Positions 9,846 to 19,294 of a stretch of DNA of 64,000 nucleotides are shown here, piece by piece. A program made the position numbers and the translations under genes. The notes under the pieces were generated by a model. The model saw only the letters and a program-made list of their open reading frames with translations, did not search any database and was not told where the DNA came from. The stretch is from contig NZ_PJRT01000031.1 in NCBI RefSeq assembly GCF_002858935.1, forward strand, positions 62,001 through 126,000, read 5' to 3'. The stretch is from Pantoea endophytica (GTDB taxonomy: Bacteria; Pseudomonadota; Gammaproteobacteria; Enterobacterales; Enterobacteriaceae). Position 1 is the first letter of the stretch; every line of letters starts with the position of its first letter.

Positions 9846-11867
9846 TCAACCCTTCTTCGCATTCTCCAGCATCGCTCTCAATCCAGCGACGCGCGTCTGC
9901 CCGGTCTTCACGCGCTCTTCGGCGCTCACCACTTTTTTCTCGCGCTCCCACACCACATCGTCCTGCGGCAACTCCAGCAGGAAGCGACTCGGTTCCGGGC
10001 GCATCAGCTCGCCATACTGGCGGCGTTCCCGGCACAGCGTAAAGGTCAGCTCTTTCTGCGCTCGCGTAATCCCCACGTAAGCCAGACGCCGCTCTTCCTC
10101 GATGTTGTTCTCATCGATGCTGCTCTGGTGCGGCAATAACCCCTCTTCCATGCCAACCAGATAGACATACGGGAACTCCAGCCCTTTTGAGGCGTGCAAC
10201 GTCATCAGCTGCACCTGATCGAGCTCCTCGTCGCTTTCACCGCGCTCCATCATGTCGCGCAGCGTAAAGCGCGTCACCACCTGCGCCAGCGTCATCGGCT
10301 CGTTCAGCTCATCGCCTTCCAGCATCTCGGTCATCCACTGGAACAGCAGGTTAACGTTCTTCATGCGCATCTCAGCGGCTTTCGGGCTGGGCGAGGTTTC
10401 AAACAGCCAGCTTTCGTAGTCGATGCAGCGAATCAGGTCGCGCACCGCATTCACTGGCTCGCGTTCGGTCAGCTGGACGATTTCACTCAGCCAGTGCGTA
10501 AAGCGCTGCAGATGCTCCAGCCCGCGCCCGCTCAGCGTTTGCTCCAGCCCCATATCGAAGCTGGCGTTGTACAGACTTTTATTGCGCAGGTTGGCCCATT
10601 CGCCCAGCTTCTGCAGCGTTGCCGGACCAATCTCCCGGCGCGGCGTATTCACGATACGCAGAAACGCGCTGTCATCTTCCTGATTGGTCAGCACGCGCAG
10701 ATAAGCCAGCAAATCTTTGATTTCCGGACGTGAAAAGAACGACGTGCCGCCCGAGATACGATACGGAATACGGTTCTGCATCAGCTGCTTCTCGAACACG
10801 CGCGACTGATGATTGCCGCGATAAAGAATGGCGTAATCTTTGTAGGCGGTTTTGTTGATGAAGTGATGCGCGATCAATTCACCCGCTACGCGTTCCGCTT
10901 CGTGGTCTTCGTTATTCGCGCTCAGCACCTTCAGCTCGCTGCCCTGCCCCAATTCTGAGAACAGGCGCTTTTCAAATACGTGTGGATTATTGGCGATAAG
11001 GATGTTGGCCGATTTCAGGATGCGCTGCGTCGAGCGATAATTTTGCTCCAGCTTCACCACTTCCAGCGCCGGGAAATCCTGCTGCAGCAGCACCAGGTTT
11101 TGCGGACGCGCGCCGCGCCACGAGTAAATCGACTGATCGTCATCGCCCACCACGGTAAAGCGCGCACGCGCACCCACCAGCAGCTTCACCAGCTCATATT
11201 GGCTGGTATTGGTGTCCTGATACTCATCCACCAGCAGATAGCGAATGCGCTGCTGCCAGCGCTCGCGCACTTCCTGATTGCGCTGCAGCAGCAGCGTGGG
11301 CAGCGCGATTAAGTCGTCGAAATCCAGCACGTTGCAGGATTTCAGGTGTTGGTCATACAGCTGATAACAGTGAGCAAAAATCTGGTCACGCTGCGATTGC
11401 GCCAAACCCGCTGCGCCCTGCGGATCGACCAGATCGTTCTTCCAGTTGGAGATGGTGGAAATCAGCTGCTGTAACAGCGTCTTGTCCTCTTCCAGCCACT
11501 GTTTGGTCAGGTCTTTAAGCAAGGCCAGCTGATCCTGATCGTCGAACAGCGAGAAGCTGGCTTTCATTCCCAGCGCCTTGTATTCGCGTTTAATGATCTC
11601 CAGTCCCAGCGTATGAAAGGTGGAAATCATCAGGCCGCGTGCCTCTTTACGCCCCAACGTCTGCGCCACGCGCTCTTTCATCTCGCGCGAGGCTTTATTG
11701 GTAAAGGTTACGGCGGCGATATGGCGCGCCTGATAGCCACATTCGCGGATCAGGTGGGCGATTTTGTTGGTGATCACGCGGGTTTTACCCGAGCCAGCAC
11801 CGGCCAGCACCAGACAAGGACCGGTGACAAATTCGACAGCTCGTTGTTGGCCGGGGTTTAAACGCAT
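9846..11867 (-). CDS. rep: ATP-dependent DNA helicase Rep
   Basis: Rep is a superfamily 1A 3'-5' helicase that travels with the replisome and clears nucleoprotein blocks. The 673-residue protein has motif [11 protein letters not shown] near residue 25, the Walker B DEYQDTN, motif [17 protein letters not shown], motif IV (QNYRST) and the late motifs [14 protein letters not shown] and [12 protein letters not shown]. Length and order match E. coli Rep. It is divergent from ppiC with 72 nt between the starts, and convergent with gppA. Confidence 0.97.
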   Translation of the reverse strand: MRLNPGQQRAVEFVTGPCLVLAGAGSGKTRVITNKIAHLIRECGYQARHIAAVTFTNKASREMKERVAQTLGRKEARGLMISTFHTLGLEIIKREYKALGMKASFSLFDDQDQLALLKDLTKQWLEEDKTLLQQLISTISNWKNDLVDPQGAAGLAQSQRDQIFAHCYQLYDQHLKSCNVLDFDDLIALPTLLLQRNQEVRERWQQRIRYLLVDEYQDTNTSQYELVKLLVGARARFTVVGDDDQSIYSWRGARPQNLVLLQQDFPALEVVKLEQNYRSTQRILKSANILIANNPHVFEKRLFSELGQGSELKVLSANNEDHEAERVAGELIAHHFINKTAYKDYAILYRGNHQSRVFEKQLMQNRIPYRISGGTSFFSRPEIKDLLAYLRVLTNQEDDSAFLRIVNTPRREIGPATLQKLGEWANLRNKSLYNASFDMGLEQTLSGRGLEHLQRFTHWLSEIVQLTEREPVNAVRDLIRCIDYESWLFETSPSPKAAEMRMKNVNLLFQWMTEMLEGDELNEPMTLAQVVTRFTLRDMMERGESDEELDQVQLMTLHASKGLEFPYVYLVGMEEGLLPHQSSIDENNIEEERRLAYVGITRAQKELTFTLCRERRQYGELMRPEPSRFLLELPQDDVVWEREKKVVSAEERVKTGQTRVAGLRAMLENAKKG

Positions 11868-11939
11868 AACGGAATTCGCTCAGTTGAATCAAAAGAAAGG
11901 AGGTTATAATGGCCGGATTATACACATTAGGACTTCATC

Positions 11940-12221
11940 ATGGCGAAAACCGCGGCGGCTTTACATATCCTCGTGAAAGAGGAAGCGCAGGCCAAATCCC
12001 TGCTGGCGCAACTTGAGAAAGGGGCGAACTTCCAGCAGCTGGCAAAGAAACACTCTACCTGCCCATCCGGACGCAACGGCGGTGATTTGGGTGAGTTCCG
12101 TAAAGGACAAATGGTACCGGCATTTGATAAGGCGGTCTTCTCCTGTCCGCTGCTACAGCCTTACGGACCGGTGAAAACCGCCTTTGGTTACCACATCATC
12201 AAAGTGCTGTGGCGTAACTGA
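11940..12221 (+). CDS. ppiC: Peptidyl-prolyl cis-trans isomerase C (parvulin)
   Basis: Small cytoplasmic parvulin that catalyses prolyl isomerisation. The 93-residue protein is a single rotamase domain: the N-terminal AAALHILV strand, the basic cluster near [20 protein letters not shown], and the C-terminal [14 protein letters not shown]. It matches E. coli PpiC in length and sequence. Its TGA stop directly abuts the yhjG stop on the other strand (12222), so the two genes are strictly tail to tail. In E. coli ppiC lies beside rep but not beside yhjG. Confidence 0.95.
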   Translation: MAKTAAALHILVKEEAQAKSLLAQLEKGANFQQLAKKHSTCPSGRNGGDLGEFRKGQMVPAFDKAVFSCPLLQPYGPVKTAFGYHIIKVLWRN

Positions 12222-14282
12222 TCACTTCTGATTCTTCATCTGCTGCAGCACATTACTGCACTGATTGTCGTCAGTATCGCTAGGCGAAATCAGTGCGATC
12301 AACGCGGCGGCGGGAGCAACCACCGCCCCGAGCGCCACCGCTGCGGCACCGCGTGCAATCAGCGGTCCGGCTTTCACCCCGGCATCCGGATTTTTAAAGG
12401 TGCCGCGCACATACAGCGGCGAACGCAGCGTGATGATGCGAATCCCTTTACTCTCCGGATTGATCGACAAGTCCATGCGTTCATTCGCGAAATTAACGTT
12501 GCCGGTCACGTTGATCACCGCGTTCTCGGTATCCAGCAGGAACAGTTTCGGCGTCGCTAAGCCCTGACGAATATTCATATCGGTCGCCGCGCAGTTGATC
12601 TTCACTTCATCATCGCCGAACAGCTTACCCACCACATAGTTACCGACGTTTAGTCCGGCAATCTCCATCAGGCTGCGGCTGATCAGGCCATCATTCATCA
12701 GTAGCTTCAGTTCGCCATTGCTGGTGCCGAGCAGATCCGCCACCGAATTGCCGGTGCCGCTCAGCGAGGCATCGCCGTTGAGCTGGCCCAAACTGTTCTG
12801 CATCGCCGTAACATCCGGGAACAGCTGACGCAGACGCAGCTTACGCGCGTGCAAATCGGCGCGTCCGCGCATCGGGCTGCGATCGCCTTCCAGATGAATG
12901 GTGGAGTTAATGCTGCCGCCGGCCATACCGAAGCGCAGCGGATCGAGCAACAGGTCGCCGTTTTTCAGCTGCAGATGCGTATAGAGCTCGCTGAGCGGCA
13001 GCTTGCTGCTGTGTTCAATGCGCTTGCCGCTGAACTTCACATCCGCGTCCATCACGTCCCAGCTCTTGGTATCAAACTTGTCGTGTGGCAACACGCGGTC
13101 GGCGGGCTGCGATGAGGCTTCGCCGCGCTGCGCTTTGGCCTGCTGCGTTTTCTCGCTGCCTTTGCCGGAGTTGACGCCAATCAGCGGCCCCAAATCTTCC
13201 ATCCGCAGCTGGTTCGAGGTCAATTCACCGGTCAGCGTTGGACGCGGTTTGCCCTGACGATAGGTGAGCGAGCCGTGAATATCGCTGTCGCCGATGTGGC
13301 CGTTAAACTTCTCGTAGCGGAATAGCGGCCCTTTCGCCTCATTGAAACGCGCAATCAAATGGCCGTCAGTTTCATAGGGCGGCGTATCGGGCAGCAGCAC
13401 GCCGGTCAGGCCATACAGATTGGCCAGCGTATCGCCCGCGAAGCGCAGACGCACATCAAGTCCGCCAAGATTGAGCGGATCCTGCAAGGTACCGTCAATA
13501 CGTACACGCGTGGTGCCATTACGCACATCCACCTGCAGCGGGAACGGCGTGGTTTTACTGCGCAGCGATAGCATGCCGCCAATTTTGCCGTCGCCATCCA
13601 GCTTCTGATTGTTGTAGGTGCCGTTCGCCTGCCAGCCAAAGACAAAATCACCCGCGCCTTTCTGCTGATCGTCACCGCCCGCCACCTGGGCGTACGGCAC
13701 CGGTTTGCCCAGCGGATTGATGGTCACTGTGACATCGGCTTTATTGACGGCGTCGCGATAGCGCACTTGTCCCTGATCGAACAGGATGTTGTCGAGGCGG
13801 AAGGACCAGGCAGAAGGCGCGGCGTTAGCATCGCTGTTCTGGCTGCTGGCGAGATCAAAGGTCCAGTTATTCTTTTTGTCTGCGGTTTGCACCAGCCGCG
13901 CATCCGGCTTTTGCATCTTGATCCACGGCAGGTAGATCTGCTGATGCAGCAGCGCCAGCGGCGCAATGGTGGCTTCAACCCGCTGCAGATGCACCATGGT
14001 GACATCAGGAATAGAGGGCGGATTGCCGAGCATCACATCATCGGCATGCACCTGCGGCCACGGCACCCAGCTGCGCCAGCCAGGTTCTTCACGGTTGCGA
14101 ACCCAGGCCACGCCGAGATCGCCGCGAATCGCGAAAGGTCGGTTCAGTTCGGCTGAAACTTTTTGATTAATCGTTGGTTTCAAGCGGTTCCAGTCAAAGG
14201 TGGCGATGAGCACCACAATCACTACAACCAATAACAAAAAAATCCCGAACACCCAGCTCAGGATCTTTCGAGTACGTGACAT
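12222..14282 (-). CDS. yhjG: AsmA family protein YhjG
   Basis: AsmA-family protein of 686 residues. It has one N-terminal membrane anchor (about residues 8-27) and a long periplasmic body with repeating beta-rich segments, including the AsmA-type N-terminal sequence DWNRLKPTINQKV. A second hydrophobic stretch rich in Ala and Val lies near the C-terminus (about residues 650-675). Relatives are implicated in phospholipid transport between membranes; the function of YhjG itself is not settled. The ATG at 14282 is chosen because AGGAGG lies 7 nt upstream. In E. coli yhjG also neighbours yhjH (pdeH) and kdgK. Confidence 0.9.
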   Translation of the reverse strand: MSRTRKILSWVFGIFLLLVVVIVVLIATFDWNRLKPTINQKVSAELNRPFAIRGDLGVAWVRNREEPGWRSWVPWPQVHADDVMLGNPPSIPDVTMVHLQRVEATIAPLALLHQQIYLPWIKMQKPDARLVQTADKKNNWTFDLASSQNSDANAAPSAWSFRLDNILFDQGQVRYRDAVNKADVTVTINPLGKPVPYAQVAGGDDQQKGAGDFVFGWQANGTYNNQKLDGDGKIGGMLSLRSKTTPFPLQVDVRNGTTRVRIDGTLQDPLNLGGLDVRLRFAGDTLANLYGLTGVLLPDTPPYETDGHLIARFNEAKGPLFRYEKFNGHIGDSDIHGSLTYRQGKPRPTLTGELTSNQLRMEDLGPLIGVNSGKGSEKTQQAKAQRGEASSQPADRVLPHDKFDTKSWDVMDADVKFSGKRIEHSSKLPLSELYTHLQLKNGDLLLDPLRFGMAGGSINSTIHLEGDRSPMRGRADLHARKLRLRQLFPDVTAMQNSLGQLNGDASLSGTGNSVADLLGTSNGELKLLMNDGLISRSLMEIAGLNVGNYVVGKLFGDDEVKINCAATDMNIRQGLATPKLFLLDTENAVINVTGNVNFANERMDLSINPESKGIRIITLRSPLYVRGTFKNPDAGVKAGPLIARGAAAVALGAVVAPAAALIALISPSDTDDNQCSNVLQQMKNQK

Positions 14283-14343
14283 ATTGCTTCCTCCTTGCCC
14301 TTCCACGTCTGACTAAGGATAGTCGAGACGCCGCGGAACGGGA

Positions 14344-15117
14344 TCAGGGAAGCTCAAGAGCCATACGTTCCAGCTCGCTAAACGGCACCGGGCGCGAGAA
14401 GAAGTAGCCCTGCGCCGCCATCGCTGGCGAGCTACGCACCTGTTGCCACTCCTCTTCGGTTTCCACGCCTTCAACGATGACGCCGTTGCAGTAACGGTTA
14501 ATCAACGCCAGCAGCATCGAGAACATCGAGCGGCCTTCATCGCTGGCGCGCAGCAGCATAAACAGCTCGCGCGAGAGTTTGATGTAGTCGTAACGCAGCT
14601 CGGTCAGCGCGGAGAAGTTCGCCATGCCAGAGCCAAAATCATCCAGCCACAGCGGCCCGAGTTCCGGCATCTTCGCCACCATCTCTTCCTGTGGCAGCGC
14701 ATGATGCTCCGTTAGCTCGAAGCGCACCCACGGCAGCTGCGCAATCAGCGTGCGAATCGACTCATGCTTCTCAATCTCCATCAGCGTTGGACCGTCGATA
14801 TTAACCGACGCCACCAGCTGACGCTGATTGAAAAACGCTGACCATGTTATCAGCAGCTCGAGTTGTTCCTGGACGACACCAAGCCGCTGCGCGATAGTCA
14901 GTGCTTCAAAATAGTCTTCGGGCGACAGCCTTTTTTCTGGCGCGGAGGGATGGGTAACCGCCGTCAGTAATTCAATAGCCAGCATGCGGCCTGAGACCTG
15001 GTAAATCGGCTGGAAAGTATAGAATCGTTGGCACTGTTGCCAGAAGAGACGCGTTTCCTGTTGTTGCTCCAATTCATTTGAAACAGGCAGCCGATGACTC
15101 AAATTCTTCATCACCAT
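14344..15117 (-). CDS. pdeH: Cyclic-di-GMP phosphodiesterase PdeH (YhjH)
   Basis: Stand-alone EAL-domain enzyme that hydrolyses c-di-GMP to pGpG. In E. coli and Salmonella it keeps c-di-GMP low in motile cells. The 257-residue protein has no membrane segment. The catalytic signature appears as IELLTAV (ELL in place of EAL, as in the E. coli enzyme), with SVNIDG, RFELTEHH, DDFGSGMANFS and EGVETEEEW. The ATG at 15117 is preceded by AGGA at 7 nt; a frame opening 17 codons earlier would overlap the promoter. A near-consensus sigma-28 site lies 52-78 nt upstream. Its activity would oppose both cellulose synthases in the window. Confidence 0.95.
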   Translation of the reverse strand: MVMKNLSHRLPVSNELEQQQETRLFWQQCQRFYTFQPIYQVSGRMLAIELLTAVTHPSAPEKRLSPEDYFEALTIAQRLGVVQEQLELLITWSAFFNQRQLVASVNIDGPTLMEIEKHESIRTLIAQLPWVRFELTEHHALPQEEMVAKMPELGPLWLDDFGSGMANFSALTELRYDYIKLSRELFMLLRASDEGRSMFSMLLALINRYCNGVIVEGVETEEEWQQVRSSPAMAAQGYFFSRPVPFSELERMALELP

Positions 15118-15168
15118 GGTTTTTTCCTGGTTGGTGTTGAGTGCCTGCAAATAGCATCTCAGCGGCAA

Positions 15169-15195
15169 GTATCGGCGATCGCCGGGATAACTTTA
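15169..15195 (-). promoter_or_regulatory. Flagellar sigma-28 (FliA) promoter of pdeH
   Basis: Read on the minus strand the site is TAAAGTTA, an 11-nt spacer, then GCCGATAC. The accepted FliA consensus is TAAAGTTT-N11-GCCGATAA, so only the last base of each box differs. It lies 52-78 nt before the pdeH start. FliA control of yhjH is established in E. coli and Salmonella, and the same class 3 flagellar control is inferred here. Confidence 0.88.
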
Positions 15196-15315
15196 TCAAT
15201 CTCGTTAGTCCCATGAAGAGTTGAGTGTAACAGCGTGCTTCGCACTTAATCGGCAAAACAAAACGCGCTTTGGCCGCTAAATCACCGTGGCGCAGGCGGT
15301 TTGCTGCCTTAAGTT

Positions 15316-15336
15316 AAATCAAAACATCGTTTTAAA
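15316..15336 (+). promoter_or_regulatory. KdgR-like operator upstream of kdgK
   Basis: The sequence AAATCAAAACATCGTTTTAAA is a partly symmetrical AT-rich element with the core AAAACATCGTTTT. It resembles the KdgR box (core GAAACATTGTTTC) known in pectinolytic enterobacteria. It sits 64-84 nt before the kdgK start, just upstream of a TTGACG that could be a -35 box (15342-15347). Regulation by KdgR is inferred; KdgR itself is not in the window. Confidence 0.55.
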
Positions 15337-15399
15337 AACCATTGACGACTGCCATACCAGACGCGAGACTAAGGCAGAATTCACTACAGGCTGAAGACC

Positions 15400-16329
15400 A
15401 TGACGCAGAAGAAAATCGCTATTATTGGCGAATGCATGATTGAGCTGTCCGAGAAAGGTGAGAACATCAAACGCGGTTTTGGCGGCGATACGCTGAACAC
15501 GGCGGTGTATCTGGCGCGTCAGTCAGATAAACAGCTGCGTGTCGATTATGTCACCGCACTCGGCACCGACAGTTTCAGTGACCAGATGATCGCCGCCTGG
15601 CAGCAGGAAAATGTCGAAACCGCGCTGGTTCAGCGCCTCGACAATAAAATGCCGGGTTTGTATTTCATCGAAACCGACGACCACGGCGAGCGGACCTTCT
15701 GGTACTGGCGCAACGACGCCGCCGCCCGTTTCTGGCTGGACAGCGCGCAAGCGGACGCGATTTGCCAGCAGCTGGCGCACTATGATTATCTCTATTTGAG
15801 CGGCATCAGCCTGGCGATTCTGCCTGCGACCAGTCGCGAAAAACTGATGACGCTGCTTAGCGCCTGTCGTCAGAACGGTGGCAAGGTGATTTTCGATAAC
15901 AACTATCGTCCGCGTCTGTGGGCCGATAAAGCCAGCGCTCAGCAGGCGTATGCCGAGATGCTGCGTCATACCGACATGGCATTTCTGACGCTCGACGACG
16001 AAGATTTGCTGTGGGGCGAGCAGCCGCTGGATGCGGTGATTGCTCGCACACGCGCTGCGGGCGTGCAGGAAATTGCCATCAAACGCGGTGCGGACTCCTG
16101 TCTGGTGGCGGTTGGCGATGAGCCGCTGCGCGAGGTCGCCGCCATCAAGCTGGCGAAAGAGAAAGTGATCGATACCACCGCGGCTGGCGACTCCTTCAGC
16201 GCTGGTTATCTGGCGGTGCGTTTAGCCGGAGGAAGCGCCGAAGATGCCGCCGCACGCGGTCATCTCACCGCCAGCACGGTGATCCAGTATCGCGGGGCGA
16301 TTATCCCGCTCAGCGCGATGCCGAAATGA
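15400..16329 (+). CDS. kdgK: 2-dehydro-3-deoxygluconokinase
   Basis: KdgK phosphorylates 2-keto-3-deoxygluconate (KDG) to KDPG, joining pectin and hexuronate breakdown to the Entner-Doudoroff pathway in the cytoplasm. The 309-residue protein is of the PfkB/ribokinase family. It has the N-terminal IIGECMIELSEKG, the GGDTLNTAVYLAR substrate segment, FDNNYRPRLW, and the C-terminal DTTAAGDSFSAGYLA motif whose aspartate is the catalytic base. Normal length. The gene neighbours pdeH as in E. coli, and a KdgR-like box precedes it. Confidence 0.95.
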   Translation: MTQKKIAIIGECMIELSEKGENIKRGFGGDTLNTAVYLARQSDKQLRVDYVTALGTDSFSDQMIAAWQQENVETALVQRLDNKMPGLYFIETDDHGERTFWYWRNDAAARFWLDSAQADAICQQLAHYDYLYLSGISLAILPATSREKLMTLLSACRQNGGKVIFDNNYRPRLWADKASAQQAYAEMLRHTDMAFLTLDDEDLLWGEQPLDAVIARTRAAGVQEIAIKRGADSCLVAVGDEPLREVAAIKLAKEKVIDTTAAGDSFSAGYLAVRLAGGSAEDAAARGHLTASTVIQYRGAIIPLSAMPK

Positions 16330-16349
16330 CTTAACCACCTGCACCAACC

Positions 16350-16389
16350 GTAGCGGCGCAATTGATTGCGCGATGAATCGCGCCGCTAC
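16350..16389. repeat. 40-bp palindrome downstream of kdgK, in a gene-free gap
   Basis: The 10-nt arms GTAGCGGCGC (16350-16359) and GCGCCGCTAC (16380-16389) are perfectly complementary. The bases between them contain a second near-palindrome centred on a GCGC, so the whole forms one long hairpin. It lies 20 nt after the kdgK stop and may serve as a terminator or belong to a dispersed palindromic family. The rest of the gap to the esterase gene (16390-16727) shows no gene; it is more AT-rich near 16490-16560 and presumably holds the esterase promoter, though I see no convincing boxes. Confidence 0.7.
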
Positions 16390-16727
16390 AAATCTCTGCG
16401 CCATTCATTACCTGTGCTAACCAACCCGCCCGCGCAGTTTGCCTTAACGCAGCATTTTTCCCTGCCAATTTCCGCTAACGACCTGACTCATCCACTTCTG
16501 TAACAAAAACGGTATTACTTCTTCACTCGCGCTAATCAGATCGATTTAAATTCAATGTGTTATGGCAGGAAATCTGGCCGCCAGGCATAGTCCGAAACTG
16601 GCGAAATCGGCGGTTTTCGGCTGGACGCCAGCAGCAAAAAAGACCATGTTTTAATCAACAACAGCAGGACGCTGTTACTCCGGCCGCGAAAAAAATAACG
16701 ACAACATGACTCGCTCAGGACTGACTT

Positions 16728-17600
16728 ATGCACACAGAAATCATCAATATCTGGCCACACGGTGATGCGCCAGGCGCGAGCGATTCGCGCGCTCAGCCGC
16801 AGATCGTCGATCTCGCCAAAGAGTATGAACCTTATGACCGCGCCGCCACCGGCGTGCGCTGCCCGGAAATTGCCATCTGGCATCCGGAAACCTCGAACGG
16901 CATCACGCTGCTGGTCGCGCCGGGCGGCGGTTATCAGCGGGTATTGATCGACCGCGAAGGCAGCGCGCTTGCCACTTTCTTCACGTCAATGGGCTACACG
17001 CTGGCGGTGATGACGTATCGCCTGCCGTATGACGGTCACCATGAAGGTCCAGACGCGCCGCTGGCCGATGCGCAGCGTGCGGTGCGCGTGCTGCGTGAAC
17101 GTGCGCAGCGCGGGCTGAACGGCAAATATATCGTGATGATGGGCTTCTCGGCGGGTGGACACGTTGCCGCCAGCCTCGGCACCCGCTTTGGCGAGAAACT
17201 CTATCCGGTGCAGGATCAAGCCGACAGCTTCACACCGCGCCCGGATGCGATGGTGCTGCTCTATCCGGTGATCAGCATGCGTGAAGGTCTGGCGCATGAA
17301 GGTGCACGCACCCGCTTGCTCGGCGCATGGCCGGATCAGAAGATGGTTGATGCTTATTCGCTGGAGACGCGCGTACACGCACACACGCCACCGACGCTGC
17401 TGATTCACGCGTCCGATGATGAATCGGTTTCGGTGAACAACAGCATGGTGTTCTTCAGCGCGCTGCGTGAGCATAAAGTGCCGGTGGAGATTCACTTCTA
17501 CCAGAAAGGCGGCCACGGATTTGGTATCCGTGGCGTGGCAGATTTACCGCTCGCCAGTTGGCCGATGCTGGTAACCGAATGGCTACGTGCTAAGACCTAA
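16728..17600 (+). CDS. Alpha/beta-hydrolase esterase (acetyl-xylan-esterase-like)
   Basis: A 290-residue protein with no signal peptide, so probably cytoplasmic. It has the alpha/beta-hydrolase hallmarks: an oxyanion-hole segment APGGGY (residues 64-69), the nucleophile elbow GFSAGG with Ser141, an acid-residue segment HASDDESV, and a C-terminal GGHGFG that supplies the histidine. This pattern fits the BD-FAE/acetylxylan-esterase-type hydrolases that remove acetyl or feruloyl groups from plant polysaccharide fragments; the true substrate cannot be told from the sequence. It is inserted between kdgK and yhjJ, which are adjacent in E. coli. The stop lies 3 nt from the convergent yhjJ stop. Confidence 0.8.
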   Translation: MHTEIINIWPHGDAPGASDSRAQPQIVDLAKEYEPYDRAATGVRCPEIAIWHPETSNGITLLVAPGGGYQRVLIDREGSALATFFTSMGYTLAVMTYRLPYDGHHEGPDAPLADAQRAVRVLRERAQRGLNGKYIVMMGFSAGGHVAASLGTRFGEKLYPVQDQADSFTPRPDAMVLLYPVISMREGLAHEGARTRLLGAWPDQKMVDAYSLETRVHAHTPPTLLIHASDDESVSVNNSMVFFSALREHKVPVEIHFYQKGGHGFGIRGVADLPLASWPMLVTEWLRAKT

Positions 17601-17603
17601 TGT

Positions 17604-19112
17604 TTAGGATGATGGCGCGGTCTGATCCGCCGCGCCTGCGCTGTTATCCGGTTTCACTTCTTCCGGGCTCGCGGGTACCGCTGGCGGTTCGGGTAGCTTC
17701 ATCACTTTATCCCAGCTTTCCTGCAGCATCTTCACGTTGGTCTCAGCTTCACCCTGCGGCTGAATCAGCACCATGGTCAGCTCCTGCGACAGTTGCTGGC
17801 GCAGTTCCTGATTTAGCTGGTCGCGCGTCATCTCGCTGAGGAAGGTTTGACGCAGCTTCTGATACTGCTCAGGCGCAATGTCCACCACCGCGTTTTGCTG
17901 CGAGCGCAGACGCTGGCCCATCAGAATATCGGTGTCGGTGCGGGCGTATGTGGCAAACAGCTTGTTAAGCTCCAGCAGCTTCTGCGCCATCAGCGCATCA
18001 AACTCCTCCTGCGGTAACCCTTTGTCGCGCACCGCCGCCAGCTCTTTCGCCACCTGATTCATATTCTGCGGCAAAGAGGCATTCGGGCTGTCCATGTTGA
18101 TCGAGCACTGCGCACGTTGATAGAGCACGCGGCAATCGAAGCCAACCTGCACGCTTTGCGCTTTGCTGTCAGCCAGCGCGCGCTGCACATGCCAGAACAG
18201 CGCTTCACGCGCTAAATCGCTCTGCCAGTAGCGCTGCAAATTTTGCGAATCACGAATCGGCTGCCATGCGGTGTCCCACACCAGCGACAGGCGATCCTGA
18301 TTCATGCCGCCATTCACCAGATTCACCGGCTGATGCGGCAGCGGTGACAGCGTCGGTAGCGCGGCAGGTGCGACACGCTTACCTTTCAGCGGCGCAAAAG
18401 CTTTGTTGATCTGCTCCGCCATGCTGCGGCTATCGACGTTACCTACCACGTACAGCGTCATGCCGTCGGGCGTGTACCACTGCTGATAGAAGCTGTTGAG
18501 CTGTGCGATATCCACCGGCGCGCGCGGTTGCTCGCCGGGATCGTGCGCCAGCATCGCCGAGCCTTTCAGGCGATAGCGCCACCACACATCCTGCGTATTG
18601 GCAGGCCAGGTGGCAATCGGATCGGTCGCCATTAATGCGGTAGAAACCACCTGCTCATTAATCGTCATTTTCCCGGCGGTCGCCGCCAGCCAGCTGAGCG
18701 CTTCTTTCAGCAGATCAGGGCGGTTGTTCGGCAAGCTCAGGTTGTATTGGGTGTAATCGTACGACGAAATAGCGGGTGGCAGCGGACGTTGCGGATCCAT
18801 GGCTTGCTGCCACAGCGCACGTTGCTGATTGGTGTCCAGCGTGGCGTTATGCACCATCGCTAAACGCGGTAAAAGATGGCTATAGCCGGTTTGTTGCGCA
18901 CTCTCCACCAGCGAACCGGTGTTAACAATCAGGCGCAGCTCAATACGATCGCTTGGACGTTGTGGTGTGGTTAGCAGCTGCCAGCTAAAACCATTGTCCA
19001 GTTTGCCTTCCTGCCAGGCGGGATCGGGTTGGAGCGTCTCGGCGTGCACGCCAAAACCGGACGCTGCCAGTAGCAATCCGCCAACCAAAAGCCGAATTCT
19101 GGTGCCCTGCAT
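17604..19112 (-). CDS. yhjJ: M16-family protease homologue YhjJ, probably inactive
   Basis: A 502-residue secreted protein with a signal peptide (about 24 residues, ending near VHAETL). It is similar along its whole length to E. coli YhjJ, a predicted periplasmic member of the M16 (insulinase/pitrilysin-like) family. Active M16 enzymes have an HxxEH zinc site about 55-60 residues into the domain; the corresponding segment here reads GYSHLLPRLAMV and lacks it, so catalysis is unlikely. The C-terminus is low-complexity and Pro/Ala-rich. The biological role is unknown. The gene precedes dctA in the same relative order as in E. coli. Confidence 0.9.
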   Translation of the reverse strand: MQGTRIRLLVGGLLLAASGFGVHAETLQPDPAWQEGKLDNGFSWQLLTTPQRPSDRIELRLIVNTGSLVESAQQTGYSHLLPRLAMVHNATLDTNQQRALWQQAMDPQRPLPPAISSYDYTQYNLSLPNNRPDLLKEALSWLAATAGKMTINEQVVSTALMATDPIATWPANTQDVWWRYRLKGSAMLAHDPGEQPRAPVDIAQLNSFYQQWYTPDGMTLYVVGNVDSRSMAEQINKAFAPLKGKRVAPAALPTLSPLPHQPVNLVNGGMNQDRLSLVWDTAWQPIRDSQNLQRYWQSDLAREALFWHVQRALADSKAQSVQVGFDCRVLYQRAQCSINMDSPNASLPQNMNQVAKELAAVRDKGLPQEEFDALMAQKLLELNKLFATYARTDTDILMGQRLRSQQNAVVDIAPEQYQKLRQTFLSEMTRDQLNQELRQQLSQELTMVLIQPQGEAETNVKMLQESWDKVMKLPEPPAVPASPEEVKPDNSAGAADQTAPSS

Positions 19113-19294
19113 GTGAACCCCTACTCAAACAGATCAACGCTCGTTAGCGCGGCATGTTCGGTCACATCTGGGGTGACCGGCGCGGCATTGTGCCGCCACG
19201 TTTATTTAATAACAGACTCTTTGACCACGAGAAGGTCAGGATGTCGCGCAACGAGGCAAAAAATCGGGAAAAAAATCAATGGGGTTTATTATGC

